Source of the DNA: Hydractinia symbiolongicarpus
Lineage: Eukaryota; Cnidaria; Hydrozoa; Anthoathecata; Hydractiniidae
NCBI RefSeq assembly: GCF_029227915.1
Contig: NC_079878.1
Location: forward strand, 26,313,501-26,377,500
Direction of reading: 5' to 3'
DNA: 64,000 nucleotides
Shown here: positions 34,201 through 45,755 of the stretch, one piece after another
Numbering within the stretch: position 1 is the first letter of the stretch
How the letters are laid out: each line of letters begins with the position of its first letter
Notes under the pieces: model-generated
Databases searched by the model: none
What the model saw: only the letters and a program-made list of their open reading frames with translations
Told to the model about the DNA's origin: nothing
Position numbers and translations under genes: made by a program

Positions 34201-35232
34201 TGGGGATGCACGATTTAAAAAATACGTCATTTCCACCCCTGATATCTTCAAATCAACCATTACAGAAAAGGATAGGTCTAGTGATTTTCAATTTGTTAGT
34301 TAACCTCGTCTGCGTGTAGTGAAAACTATTGTTTGATGCAGTCAGTTATCCACTATCTTTAACTCTGCTCTTCATGTCTCTTTATTAATGTTCGTTGTCT
34401 GTTTGTCTCTGTGTGGCTGCAAAGTTGTATTACAGACAAACAAAACAACAAATGCGATATATATTTTTTGACTATTGGCCAATTTCAAGTATTTTTCTAT
34501 GGGCTGGTGACTAGTATTTATTTGTTTTTTATTAACTACATTTCTATTTGTTTATTTTTATGCTTTAGTTGTTGTTGTCGTTGTTACCGTTTTTGGAGTG
34601 CTATGAATTACCATTATTTGAAAATATATATTGTTACAAAAACTTTAGTTGGTATAAATTACACTGAGTACATAACTCCTAGTTCTGTGAATATTACTAA
34701 ATAATGTAAAATATATAACTGTTGTAAAATTTCACTTCTAGGTATCTAATCATTGCATGTGATGGCTTGTGGAAAGGATTTACCGTTAACGAAGCTGTAA
34801 AGTTTATCGATAACATTCTTAATGTAAGCTTGGTTCCATCGAGTCTTTGCCATTCGTGATTGGCTAAATTGTAATCTCACAAATAAATGTATTAGCGAGA
34901 AAAGAGTTTTGTTTTTGTTACCAAAAAAAGACAGGAAACAGTGAACGTTATGGTGGCATAAGAACCAACATGATACTGAAAGGTTATTTTATAAAACAAA
35001 ATGTCCTGTAAAATCTTTGAGTACCTGTTTTATATTTTTTGTCAGTACCAAAAAATGGTTGTTTCATGATATATAAAAACTGTTTCTACCTTTATTTATT
35101 TTTTTATTCCAGGACGACTCGATAGATGATGTAGATGTGAGATATGAAAATGCATGTAAAGAGGTGGCTAACGAAGCAATACGACGTGGTAGTTCTGATA
35201 ACGTAACTGTGGTGTTAATTCGTATATGTTGA
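28275..35232 (+). CDS. ILKAP: ILKAP, PP2C-type serine/threonine phosphatase, complete, 11 exons
   Basis: Exons 28275-28311, 28857-28967, 29046-29175, 29531-29637, 29717-29810, 30400-30487, 32578-32649, 33920-33963, 34159-34275, 34742-34823 and 35113-35232 join in frame with GT-AG introns to give 333 residues. The N-terminus MDDLFGDLPPPS matches the short ILKAP leader and is followed by a Lys-rich linker. PP2C motifs in order: ERKGERDEMQDA, VFDGHGG (metal Asp), PAWRDGSTA, ASIGDSK, SKDHSPT, DGRVQGVLEVSRSFGD, IIACDGLW and GSSDNVTVV. All metal-binding aspartates expected for a Mn/Mg phosphatase are present. Family knowledge: ILKAP dephosphorylates in the integrin-linked kinase/GSK3 pathway. The last exon ends ICstop; AATAAA lies at 35607. 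Intron 6 carries a large transposon-like element. It is slightly shorter than vertebrate ILKAP because of the short N-terminal linker. Confidence 0.95.
30699..31877. mobile_element. Inverted-repeat element made of TACCGATA repeats, in ILKAP intron 6
   Basis: A 1179-bp element with terminal inverted repeats of about 45 bp: GTGACGGTTTTAGGGAAAAC then GGTAACAACCTATAATATCG on the left, mirrored ending CCAAAACCGTCAC. Flanks are AAAT on both sides. Both arms are filled with degenerate TTACCGATAC/GGTATCGGTAAT repeats that are inverted relative to each other. The centre holds a separate palindrome (31036-31107). No ORF. A right-end remnant of the same family is at 9833-9880. Confidence 0.78.
31036..31107. 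repeat. Palindrome inside the intron 6 element
   Basis: GAGACCCAGCGTAATTTTTC and its near reverse complement GAAAAATTACGCCGGGTCTC face each other with CCACC/GGTGG continuing the stem. The loop is short. It could be a nested small foldback MITE. Confidence 0.75.
32744..32834 (+). mobile_element. Severely 5'-truncated LINE 3' end, in ILKAP intron 7
   Basis: About 90 bp identical in type to the 3' end of the LINE at 6620-9457: GAGGGTCATTAATATACCCC, CATGCTAGCATGGAAAACG, then an (ATG)n tail. AAGGT on both sides may be a 5-bp target-site duplication. Confidence 0.82.
33467..33729. repeat. Three-unit tandem repeat, about 90-100 bp, ILKAP intron 7
   Basis: Each unit contains GGTTTGATCA-like, CTTGTCTTTGGAGAGT and CACTTATTACC words. 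Three copies in a row at about 33467, 33570 and 33650. Confidence 0.8.
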
Positions 35233-35606
35233 TACATCACTACTCGTTATTGTGTGTCAGAAAATATAACTTCTGCCATGTTTATTATTTATGTTTCGTT
35301 TACTCCAATCCCCCTGTCTTTATCACTTTGTTTAAAACTGTCACAGAGAAATAGTTGTGGAATTTATTAGGCAAATTTTTGTTTAATGTAAAGTTGTGTT
35401 TTTGTGGCTGTGTTTTTTTGTTAGGCGTAAATTTGGGTAATAAGTTATAATCACGAACATCACTTTTGTTTCGAAAGGAATTTAAACTGAAGTGAAATGC
35501 TTTTTCAAAATTATTTTAATTGTCAATTATTATTAAAAGTCACTGGTTTAGAAATTGAAAATGTTGAGGAAGAAATTTATTCTATGAAGTTACCGTACTG
35601 AAACCG

Positions 35607-35612
35607 AATAAA
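35607..35612 (+). terminator. Candidate ILKAP poly(A) signal
   Basis: AATAAA 375 bp after the ILKAP stop and upstream of PEX10, inside the 525-bp gap between the genes. Confidence 0.5.
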
Positions 35613-35727
35613 ATTTTATAGTAATTGAGTATTGCCTGGGCTTGGACACATCCTTTTGGTATTTTAAAATCTTTTCTCCTTTATCTGCTTTCATAAACTT
35701 TAATCTAATATTTTCATTTACAGAATA

Positions 35728-35754
35728 ATGAATATAAAAAAAAGACATTATTAA
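35728..35754 (+). promoter_or_regulatory. Short upstream ORF in the PEX10 leader
   Basis: An ATG followed by seven sense codons and TAA ends three bases before the PEX10 ATG at 35758. A good splice acceptor (TTTTCATTTACAG) ends at 35723, so the leader exon may begin just before this uORF. It could lower translation or favour reinitiation; that is inference. Confidence 0.4.
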
Positions 35755-35757
35755 AAC

Positions 35758-38700
35758 ATGGTGTTAAATGATGCAAGTCAACAAGCTCTGTTAAAAACAT
35801 GTACCAAAGATTCATTTTACATCAATATCTTAAGAAATCAAGTTCATGGCTTGTGTCAGAATATTTTAGGTAGGTTTGCTGTTATTTTTTAAAAGGTGTC
35901 TGCTTCAAATAAAATTGTTTTTTGTCTAATTCAATTAAAGTTCAGAATCAAGCAACTGATGTAAAAGTTTCTGTGATTACGTACGTTACTGTGATTGTCC
36001 TATCCATTTGTTTTTTGCAAATAGACAAACCATCTGTAATAACATGGACATGTTTTGCATGATTTTCACTTAGACATTATTCTATTTATATTGTCTCATA
36101 GTGGGTGCGGAAATAGTGCATGTGGGTAAACGAGTTATTGTGTTTCTTTACGTCCAGCAACCCATTTGTTTAAAAAATGCAACTTATCAACGCTCGGAAA
36201 TTGATAAAAATTAGCGCGCCTTACAATACGTGATTAAAGAAAGAGTATTTTAACTTAAAATGAAATGAAACAGAACGAAAGAAAAACGATAGATGTAGTC
36301 AATTAAAACAACGAGTATGATCAGTTGGCAAAAACGGTCGTCATCAGGAGCTGGTGCCGTTTCTTTCCTGTTTCTGTAAACATGTTTCATCTGCCCGACA
36401 TCCAAGTATCCAATCAAATTGGGCCTGATACAATAATTCTACAGTGTTATTGGTAAAACAACACATTCCTTTTAATTTTTTCTTTTCTTTTTTTCTAGGC
36501 GACCAAATCTGGATTCTATGGCAAAAGGAAATTGAAGTAATCGCTGATTTTGTTTACTTCTTCTTGACAACTGTCAGAGGTACAGATGGAGTTAGAAATA
36601 AATGTCCCAGTCATGTAAAAGCAACTTTGTTCACACTCAAAAATAAATATTGACTAAAACGCTTGTGCATTTTTAAAAAATTTTGTACATGATTTATCTA
36701 AAATAGTGAATAAGAAATTTTCCTGCTTTAAATTTCACAGAGTCTTACTGCACGTTAGTCAAACGTGTTGGTGATAAGACTGAATTTTAAAACTTTTTTT
36801 CACTTTTAGGTTCACAAACACTTGGTGAGGAATATGTCTGCACTATACAAGTAGATGCGACAAAAAGAAAAATACCTTCTAAATTGGTATGTATGTCTTA
36901 TGAAAGATAAAGGGATTGAAAGATTCCAACAAAAAAGATTTTGTTGTTTCATATGGTCTCTTGAGTATTATGTTAAAAAAATCTGAAGGCCAGAGTATTG
37001 TTTACATACATTTCTTAAAAATAGAAATAACATAACAAATTCTGCGGCTTGTGCTACTTTCTGTGCAGTTTTTCACATTTAATTTATTCCTGTTGTAATC
37101 CGCAAGAAAAGATACTTGTTTCGTTGTTTTTAGTTGCAAATGTAACGCCATGACGTTTTTGTACTTTTTGAACTCATACCTGCATCTCGGTCGCAGTGTG
37201 GAAAATCGTTACACTTTCATTTTGTCATTTTTATTCTATCTATCTATATCTATTTATTTATTAATTTTAAGTAAATAAGTAACACGAAGTTATTACGACC
37301 TTGAGGATTCCATCCTAACAGCTGACTCTTCTTTCCCTCCGACGATAAATAAGTCACATTACCAGCTAGAGATACGTATAGCATTGTTCTAGCTTGATAG
37401 CCTGTCACACAAACCGATTAGCGGTCAGTAGATGGCACCAAATGGGCTGACAATATCACATTTAAAGTGCATTGAAGTAGGCACTCTAACCTGAAACCTT
37501 ATGATTACAAGTTGACAGCACTACCACTTTTATTTCCTGGTTTTTATTATTCTATTTTTTTTTTTAATTCATAGCAACGCCTACTTCAAGTTTTACTGCA
37601 TTGCACGTCACCATACTGTATTGAGAAGTTGCTCCAACATTTTGAACACAACACTTTGCAACTAGAAGGTTGTTATTTTTTTTTATCAGTTTAGAATGCT
37701 CTTGCGACGCTAGGGTTCAATTTTTCTTCAAAAAACATGATTCTGTAAACTAAATTCGTGTTTCCAACGTAATTTTATTATGGTGTACAAAAACAATCTT
37801 TAAATTTTGTATCAGGTGCTTGTGTGTCTGAGACAATTCCTTGTGTTTATTTTTTAATTAGACTGGTAGTGTGACAATGGCAATGGAGGAAGGAAAGAAA
37901 AAATACTCTTTTTTATACATCTCTTTATTTATTTTAGGTCTTGCATCTTCACATAAAATTAAACTGGTTGTTTTATTTCGTTTTCTTTTCAAGATTATTC
38001 CAGGTATAACTTCTATTCTTCTCTGTTGAATAGTGTTCATCACCGTTCCATACCAACTTTATATGTGTTTGTTTGAATGAAGTATTTATTTTCAGGTTTA
38101 AGATAAGTGTGTTGTGACTAACCAAGGCTAAATTTTAAGATTAGTGTGTTGTGGCTAACCAAGACTAAATTTTAAGATTAGTTTGTTGTGGCTAACCAAG
38201 GCTAAATTTTAATATAAGTGTGTTGTGGCTAACCAAGACTAAATTTTAAGATTAGTTTGTTGTGGCTAAACAAGACTAAATTTTAAGATTAGTTTGTTGT
38301 GGCCAACCAAGACTAAATTTTAAGATTAGTTTGTTGTGGCTAACCAAGACTAAATTTTAAGATTAGTGTGTTGTGGCTAACCAAGACTAAATTTTAAGAT
38401 TAGTTTGTTGTGGCTAACCAAGACTAAATTTTAAGATTAGTTTGTTGTGGCTAACCAAGACTAAATTTTAAGATTAGTTTGTTGTGACTAACCAAGACTA
38501 AATTTTAAGATTAGTTTGTTTTGGCTAACTAAGATTAAACTTCATCTTATTTAATATGAAAAAATATTTATAGAAACTAATAGTGATTATTCTTGAGGGA
38601 GATAGCTTGGATGTAAATGCTGTTTTCAGTTTTTTTTATGTTGTTTGTTATTGGGGTGAATATACGAAAGGGCCCTATTTGTATACTTAGTTTGAGATGA

Positions 38701-41700
38701 TTATTTGCCTGTCAAATGGTGAAACTATTTTTGTTTGTTTGTTTGTTTATTTTAGTATTTCATCACGCACATCTTATTCTCTTCTACATACAAGGTGTTT
38801 ATGTAAATCTATCAAAAAGAATTGCTGGAGTAAAACATGTATAGTTATTACTATGTTATATCCTCACCATAACCCACAATGACAGTGTTAACCTACAATG
38901 TGAATTTGCAGTGTTTTTTGTTTTTGTTAGATCATAATTCGTCCTCGCGATGACACAGAGCATGACGCAGGAACATTTCGTTGGTTAGCGATACTAGGTG
39001 GAACCCAAATTTTCTGCAAGCTAATATCACTTATTCTGGAAGCGAGAAAGGTGTGAATAAATTAATCCTTTAATCCTTTAAATTTACCCGTCGCAACAAA
39101 GTGGACAAAAATATATCGCATTTGTTTTGATGCGCATTTTAAAATTTTTGTGTTTCCGTTACGGGACACGGCTTTCGCGGACACACTGACAAAATACGGC
39201 TGTTATTAAAGAGACTAGTGTCGTTAACCCGTGGAAAAATCCACGGGATGCCCGTCCTTTATATATACCGCATTTCGTATGTCTCGCTACTTGAGGTGCC
39301 ATCTTGCGCAGAAACAGCCAGACATATAGTCGTTGCCCGTGGAAAAATCCACGGGTTCACCCGTCCTTTATATTTACCCGTTGCAACAAAGCGGATAAAA
39401 ATTTATCTGAAATATATCTGATATATATTTGTTATTAAATAAATATATTTGATATTCGTGCGCATTTTAAAAATTTCGTGTTTTCGTTACGGGACGCCGC
39501 ATTCGCGGGCACACAGACAGAAGACGGCTATTATTAAAGAGACTAGTCGATGGCCAGTGGAAAAATCCACGGGTTCGTCCGTTCTTTTCATACCGCATTG
39601 AGTGCTTCTCGCAACTTGCGGTACCATTTTTGCGTGACAGACAGACAGACATAAACGGGTATTAAAATATAGACTAGTCGTTACCCGTGGAAAAATCCAC
39701 AGCGTCGTCCGTTTTTAAGTTAAACGCTTCTTTGTGTGCCAATTGCACGACACTTTTCTTGCAGACAGACAGACAGACAGGCGACTGCTATTATTATAGA
39801 GACTAATCGTTAGCCCGTGGAAAAATCCTGTAAATTTACCCGTCACAACAAAGTGGATAAAAATGTATCGCATTTGATATTTCTGTTTCCGTAGCATGAT
39901 TTTCTAACTCAGCGAGGGGTTCGCGCAGAGACAGAGAAAATAGGGCTATTATTAAAGAGACAAATCCACGGGGTCACTCTTTTTTATAAATCGCATTTCG
40001 TGTTTCCGTAACAGACAAACAAACAGACAGACGAGGGCTATTACTTAAGAGACTAGTCGGTGGCCCATAGAAGAATCCACGGGTTCGCCCGTCCTTTTTG
40101 TATATCGCATTGCGTGTTTCCGTAACACGACGATTTTCTCGCGGACAGTCAGACAAAATACGGCCATAATTATAGAGATGATTTATCCACTACTCATACA
40201 CTTCTCAAAGTTATGGTTTATTTTTCTGATCTGCAGCTATAGTTGATTGTTTGCGACTAGTTTGTTCAGGTTATTTATAGACAAATGTTTTTCTTGATAC
40301 GTTGTATTATTATTTATTTATTTTTCTTTGCAGGAAATGCTGAATAAAACAGAAACGGAACTAAGTATTGTTGATTCATCCGCAGTAGAAGCGACGGAAA
40401 CAAACAAATGTATGCTTTGCTTGGATGTTGTTCGGGATATTACAACGACCGTGTGTGGTCACATGTTTTGTTGGAAGTGCCTTATTGATTGGTGCTCTGT
40501 CAAGGTAGCTTTAATTTTTATTTATGTTTTTTTTATTTTTATTTCACATGACTAAACATTTGAAATTTCTTTCACATTGCCTTTTATGAATTTTATTTTT
40601 ATTTTTACGCAAAATGTTGCTCAAGTGAATGTTGTACTGTCAACAAATTTAAAATCCAGTCTCTAAACCACCCCAAAAATTGGGTCTAACTTTTTGCCTC
40701 CAAATGATAGACGTTGGTCAGCTCCATTTTATTTGTGAAACGCAATTTAAATGCTTCAACATTGGTACAAGCCTCGAAACAACAATCTTGTTATAACAAG
40801 TACATAACATCTCAACACACTTAAATAATAAAGAATAATCGTTGTCAACGTGTTGGTTGAGAAATCTTCACTAAAGACAGAAAAAGCTGATAAACTTCAC
40901 GGGGATGGAACTTAAAGGGGGGAAGATGAAAAAAGAAGGAACTAATTGTGTATATGTTTTAGAGTGTATCGCTTCTTTAAGGCATTAGAAATTGAGACCC
41001 TTAAGTCACTAACGATCGCCGCTATCATAATACAAAAACCAACGTGGTTGTCATATTTTACCATGATTTGTGACATTTCATTGTCACTCCACCACTACTA
41101 CCAGAGTAGGTGTCGGCATGGCTCTCAAGGAGAGTTTCTTTATTCGCTGTCATTTCACGTTAAATTCTTTTTAAAAAAAATAATTTATCTTCGTATACTC
41201 ACAAACCCCAAGTTAAGAATTTAATGATCGTTGAGAATTTATATGTGTAAATAAAACCTTCCAGAATTAATATTTAGAAGAACAAAACTAACTCAACCCT
41301 TTTATCTGGCATTATTATTGTTTACGGTTTCTTATTTCTTGAACATGATAGTTTAGTAGTCGACCCTGCGTCCACCATCCATTACCATAATTATTATTCA
41401 AGTCGTTTTGACGTTGTAAGCCCAGGAGCAGTAATTCACCGTCCCTCCCTGAAAAGTTAGGCGGTTATGCAGGTTATATACTCGTGAAATTTCTGCACAA
41501 TATCTTTTGAAACAAAATATTGCCTACATTAATGTATTATTTTTATTAAATATATATTCCGTATTTAGATGGGAATTGATCTCATTTGATTATAATTGGA
41601 ACTTAATTTTGTGAAATTTACTAAAAAATGTTAATTTTTAATTTTATTTGCCAAACCATTTAAAATAATTTATTTTTTTACATTTTATTCAAATCTGAAG

Positions 41701-42124
41701 ACAGTTTTAAATGCGCATGTAATGCTTGTTAAGAATTAAGGATAGGTATGACTGTCCAAATCGTTTGTACCGCTATTTGTTGTTGCAGTTCTTTAAACGT
41801 GATTTTTTACCACACCCCACGTGATGCGAACTCACATGCCGTGTTCACTCTCCATCGTTTGATTCTGGTGAAGTGACGTTGTCATTAATGAGATATACTG
41901 CTGCATGTCAATTTATATAATCGTTGTTTTATTCAAAGTTGTTTTTGTGCCTAAAAACCTGATTTTTTATTTAATTCCATATTTAGAAGTTCTCGCCGTT
42001 TCCGATTATTGAAATTCGTTATTTAAACAAACGTTTTTCTTCTTTATAGTCTGAATGTCCGGCATGTCGAGAGATCTGTCCGCCATCCCGAGTGGTGCGG
42101 TTACATCACTATTATCCGACATAA
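35758..42124 (+). CDS. PEX10: PEX10, peroxisomal RING E3 ligase, complete, 9 exons
   Basis: Exons 35758-35869, 36499-36579, 36810-36886, 37575-37668, 37938-38003, 38756-38838, 38931-39050, 40334-40504 and 42050-42124 join in frame to 292 residues. Order: N-terminal LLKTCTKDSFYINILRNQV; WILWQKEIEVIADFVYFFLT and GSQTLGEEYV, typical of PEX10; the membrane region (HLILFYIQGVYVNLSKRIAG, FRWLAILGGTQIFCKLISLI). The C-terminal C3HC4 RING has CMLC, CGHMFCWKC and, in the last exon, CPAC, ending in LHHYYPT. Family knowledge: PEX10 acts with PEX2 and PEX12 in the peroxisomal membrane to ubiquitinate PEX5 for receptor recycling. The small exon 5 (66 nt) was placed by phase and similarity. The protein is somewhat shorter than vertebrate PEX10. 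Introns 5 and 7 are filled with tandem repeats. Confidence 0.94.
38093..38545. repeat. 38-bp minisatellite, about 12 units, PEX10 intron 5
   Basis: Unit of the form TTTGTTGTGGCTAACCAAG, ACTAAATTTTAAGATTAG, repeated about twelve times with few changes. The array starts 90 bp after exon 5. Confidence 0.95.
39070..40180. repeat. Degenerate repeat array with CCCGTGG hairpins, PEX10 intron 7
   Basis: Seven degenerate units spaced about 105-220 bp, each carrying a GAGACTAGTCGTT-like word. The perfect or decayed palindrome CCCGTGGAAAAATCCACGGG (perfect at 39228 and 39336; decayed at about 39554, 39683, 39813, 39963 and 40064) and a CGTGTTTCCGTTACG/ACAGACAGA segment complete the unit. It fills nearly the whole intron. 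Confidence 0.85.
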
Positions 42125-44863
42125 CCTCAAGTTTACAATCATTGAAGATAAAGTCACGATAGCAAGGCGTGTTTTGGTCAAACGAAAGCGTGATTGAATC
42201 GTGTTCATGCCGCCGAATCATTTCAGACTAACCACCATATAGTTCATGTAAAAATTCGGAGTCATCAAAGCCTCTGGAGTATATTCTTATAAAAGGTTAA
42301 GATTAAGCGAAGCAAATCGATTGTCTCGTTTATTCCATTCGACTATCTGTATATGTCATTAATTCAAATGAAAAGTTCGTTTTTAACTTTCATGTCTAGT
42401 TTTATTTTTCAATTTTTTTTGTACCTGATCACGTCCAACACGGTACAATATAGTAAAATCGAGAAATTTAACGAAATACTAGGGCGGGAAAGAAGAAGAG
42501 AAAGGTATAAGAGGGTATCTGCGTTTCTATTGAACTCTAATGTTTTATCAAAAACAACAAAGTTTATCTTTGAATGAACAGTTTTAGGAAGTTTTGTGTG
42601 GTTTCGTGGCGTTTGAAAACCGTTAGAGAAACTTGGCAACGGTTTAACAGTTCTTTTGTTTCCCTTTCTCATTCAACTTACAATTTTTTTTTATTTATTT
42701 ATTTTTTGCAATCGATTGTAATATTCAGGCATGCGCAGAAGCTTTCTTATATAAACCAGTGAAAATATTTTTGTTGTTGTTGTTGTTGTTGTTACTTCAA
42801 ACCCTCCAGACATTAAACTTAATTTTTTTTAATTCGAAATACATGCTCTTGGAATCAGCAGAATTCTAGTACATTAAATACAAAAGAATCGACCGGAATC
42901 AAGTTTATATGAAAAGTCCTTCTAAGACAGCCTTAAAAAATAAGTTTTATCAGAAGGGAGGTTGAAACATTAAATTCGGAGAATTGTATCTTATATTTTA
43001 AACCATTCCAATATTTTTCCAAAGGCGGAGGCGGTAGGGCACTTTATATGTAGTGTTGTCATATGTAGTGTCGCTAATCGGCTTGTGTGGCAGGAGTTAG
43101 AGCAATGCTACACGTATTTCTGGCGGTAATAAAACATAGTTACAGTCGGGGACCAAGAAAGAGCCAGTCGTTAGGATTAAATCCCCAAGGACGTTAAAAC
43201 TTCCCGTTACTTACCTGTCGTGACATATTTTAAAGTTCTCCTTCAACTAATAATGTGACGTCAGTGAGGGTATTATCTATTTAAGTAGAATGTTGTTGTT
43301 TTGAAATTTTCTTCTATCTAGGATTAGTTTTAGTTTCTGTCAAAATAACAGACAACAATGTGAGACAACAACTTGAGAAACACGTGTAATACCTGTTTGT
43401 TGTGATTTTAAAAGTTAACTCAAAAAAATGCGCTAACGCAGCGCATTGCTTTCCACAAAATGTGGGTTTTAGAGAACAAAATAAGAGACCGTTTCTTGAG
43501 TTACAAAAAGAAAATGGGAAAAAAGCAGCCGAGGGGGCGAGTGTGAAAAGTGCATTCTAACTGAATAATTGGATTTGACTGTGGGGCGTATATAAAAGTT
43601 TGTTTTTGTTGATACTTGGTTTAAAGTGTGTAACACTGTTAAATTATTTGTCACATGGGTGGACACACCTTATTTAAACCATAAACAATATAGCTATAGC
43701 TGAATTATTAATAAATAAGTACGTCCTCAGAATAGGGAGCAAATTTCTTTATTTACAAATGGGAATAACAAATGGCCTGAGTATTTATTGTTACCCAAGG
43801 CAACCTTTTCAGCTTCTACCCGTCCTTTCATTAATGAGATTTCTCCAAATGTGGTTAAATTGTATACAACGCTCTTGTACGACAAGATACAGCCAAGTAA
43901 GTTATCACTTAACTAGTCAATTCTGTTCTGGTATGGAGCAATAAGCAGAAGAGAGTGATTAACGATGCCTAAGTGCACCGACGGTACATTTAATTATCAA
44001 ATATGGAAATTCGTCATTGTAGTCCGAGAAAAGATTCTCGTGATGTTACAGTGTTTACTTGCGCTTACTACGAAGCGTTTGGTTAACCGCACAATGCGGA
44101 AATAGCGTTCAAGTGCTAATATTGTGTTTTGTCTTGTTGACATGGCAACATGCAGGCATAAACAAACAGTATAACTTATGCTTTGTTTCGCCTTTTTGAT
44201 TATCTATTGCTGCCATGTTGCTAATATTGAATTGCCATGTATAACTTTACTGCTATGTGTACGCAGATTTTGTGTTTGTTGCATCACGATATATTATCGA
44301 TAGTTGTGTAGTGACCTGTTTGTTGGTGACAGGTTCGACAACTACTTTTCCCAATCTTTGTTGCTACATATTTTCTTTTCACGGAACAAACTCTTCATGG
44401 AAAATTTTTTAAGTTGTAAAATCAAGAAAGAGTTCTGAATTGTTGACAGAAGTTACTCCAGTTTTTGTTCAAATCTTATAAAACACGATACAAGTTTACA
44501 GTCAGGTAATTTCTTCGAAATAACCGAAAGTAGAATTAAATTTCTGAGTATAAGAGTCTACTTATCTGGGGGTCCTGTGTATCTATGTTTGTGTGTCGTC
44601 ACTTAACAATTTATAATCATTTTATTTAAATAAACATTTCTTTCACCCCTTCCTTTCCTCTCTAAAATTCTATGAAACGAAAGGTACAACTTTTTACTGA
44701 CTCTGTGATGTCCCACCCCCTAGCAGCGTAGGAAGGGTTTTAATGATTTAACGTGTATTTCCAGGAAAGAAAACGCTGAAACCTTTACTTAAATCCCGGT
44801 AATCGAGAATTGTGTGAACCTCCAAAGTGGACTTATTTTGCCCCTTTTGTGGGTCCCACTTTG

Positions 44864-44905
44864 CGTGACCGACATTTTAGGTGTTGGCCTAAAATGTTGG
44901 TCACA
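44864..44905. repeat. Short hairpin, 17-bp stem
   Basis: GTGACCGACATTTTAGG pairs with CCTAAAATGTTGGTCAC across a six-base loop; the only imperfection becomes a G-U pair in RNA. Most likely a tiny foldback MITE. A miRNA-like precursor is possible but the stem is short. Confidence 0.6.
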
Positions 44906-45658
44906 CTGTTACACCAATCTCGAGCATGCTAGTACAATTGGTGATCTTTAAGGTACGTAGAACTTGCGTGTTGAATCGAGTCAATATTTTTAGAAAACAA
45001 ACAACGGTTCTGCGAAACACGTATCATCTTTTGGACTTTCATTCTGAAAAATATCTGATGCAATTAATTGTTGCAAGTGATATCACGGTTTAGCGTGTCT
45101 CATTTTTTTCAGTTTACTTTTGTACCACACTGTCATCTTGAGTCAATAATCATGAGCAAATCTTTTTTATGTCACTTCAATCTGTTGACATTTGCTTGTG
45201 ATGACAAGTTTAATTTTTTTTAGTTTTAATGTTTGAACTATATTTTTATTTAACTTTTATTCCTTTTGCGATATCTAGTCCAGCAGGTAAGACACGTTAG
45301 CATTGTGTTACATTTTTAGTAGTGAATGTATGCTTAAATGTATGTTAACATCAAAATATTTTCTTTCTATAATCTTGTTCATTTTTTTTGGCTTTTCTCG
45401 AAATGGTCCTAATGAGTGGTCCGCAGACGCGATGCATGCGAAAGTTTAACTCGGGAAGATGTGTAGACGGGGGAGCAACATTGAAAACGCTATAGTTGTA
45501 GTTTCTGCGATGCCCACATTATGAAACAAATAATGCGACGTCAGCAAGATCTATCACAGTTTGCGGTTTTGGATCTAACCAAATAACCTAGAAGTCCGAT
45601 GTGAAGTTTGACAAGGTCTATTATGAAAAGGCGGTAAATCATTGCTTGCAGGTGTACA

Positions 45659-45755
45659 GCCTCGTTCCCGGAGCATTTTGCCTTGTTGATGTTGTTCATA
45701 GTTGGCCACTCCGTAATATCGGCTTAGGGGACACAAGACCTGGGGAAGCGGTTGG
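45659..45755. mobile_element. Small palindromic MITE (CAACCTCG family), decayed copy
   Basis: GCCTCGTTCCCGG at one end and CTGGGGAAGCGGTTGG at the other, with GTTGGCCACTCCG and TAGGGGACACAAGACCTGG inside. It aligns along its length with 59678-59769. Confidence 0.7.
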
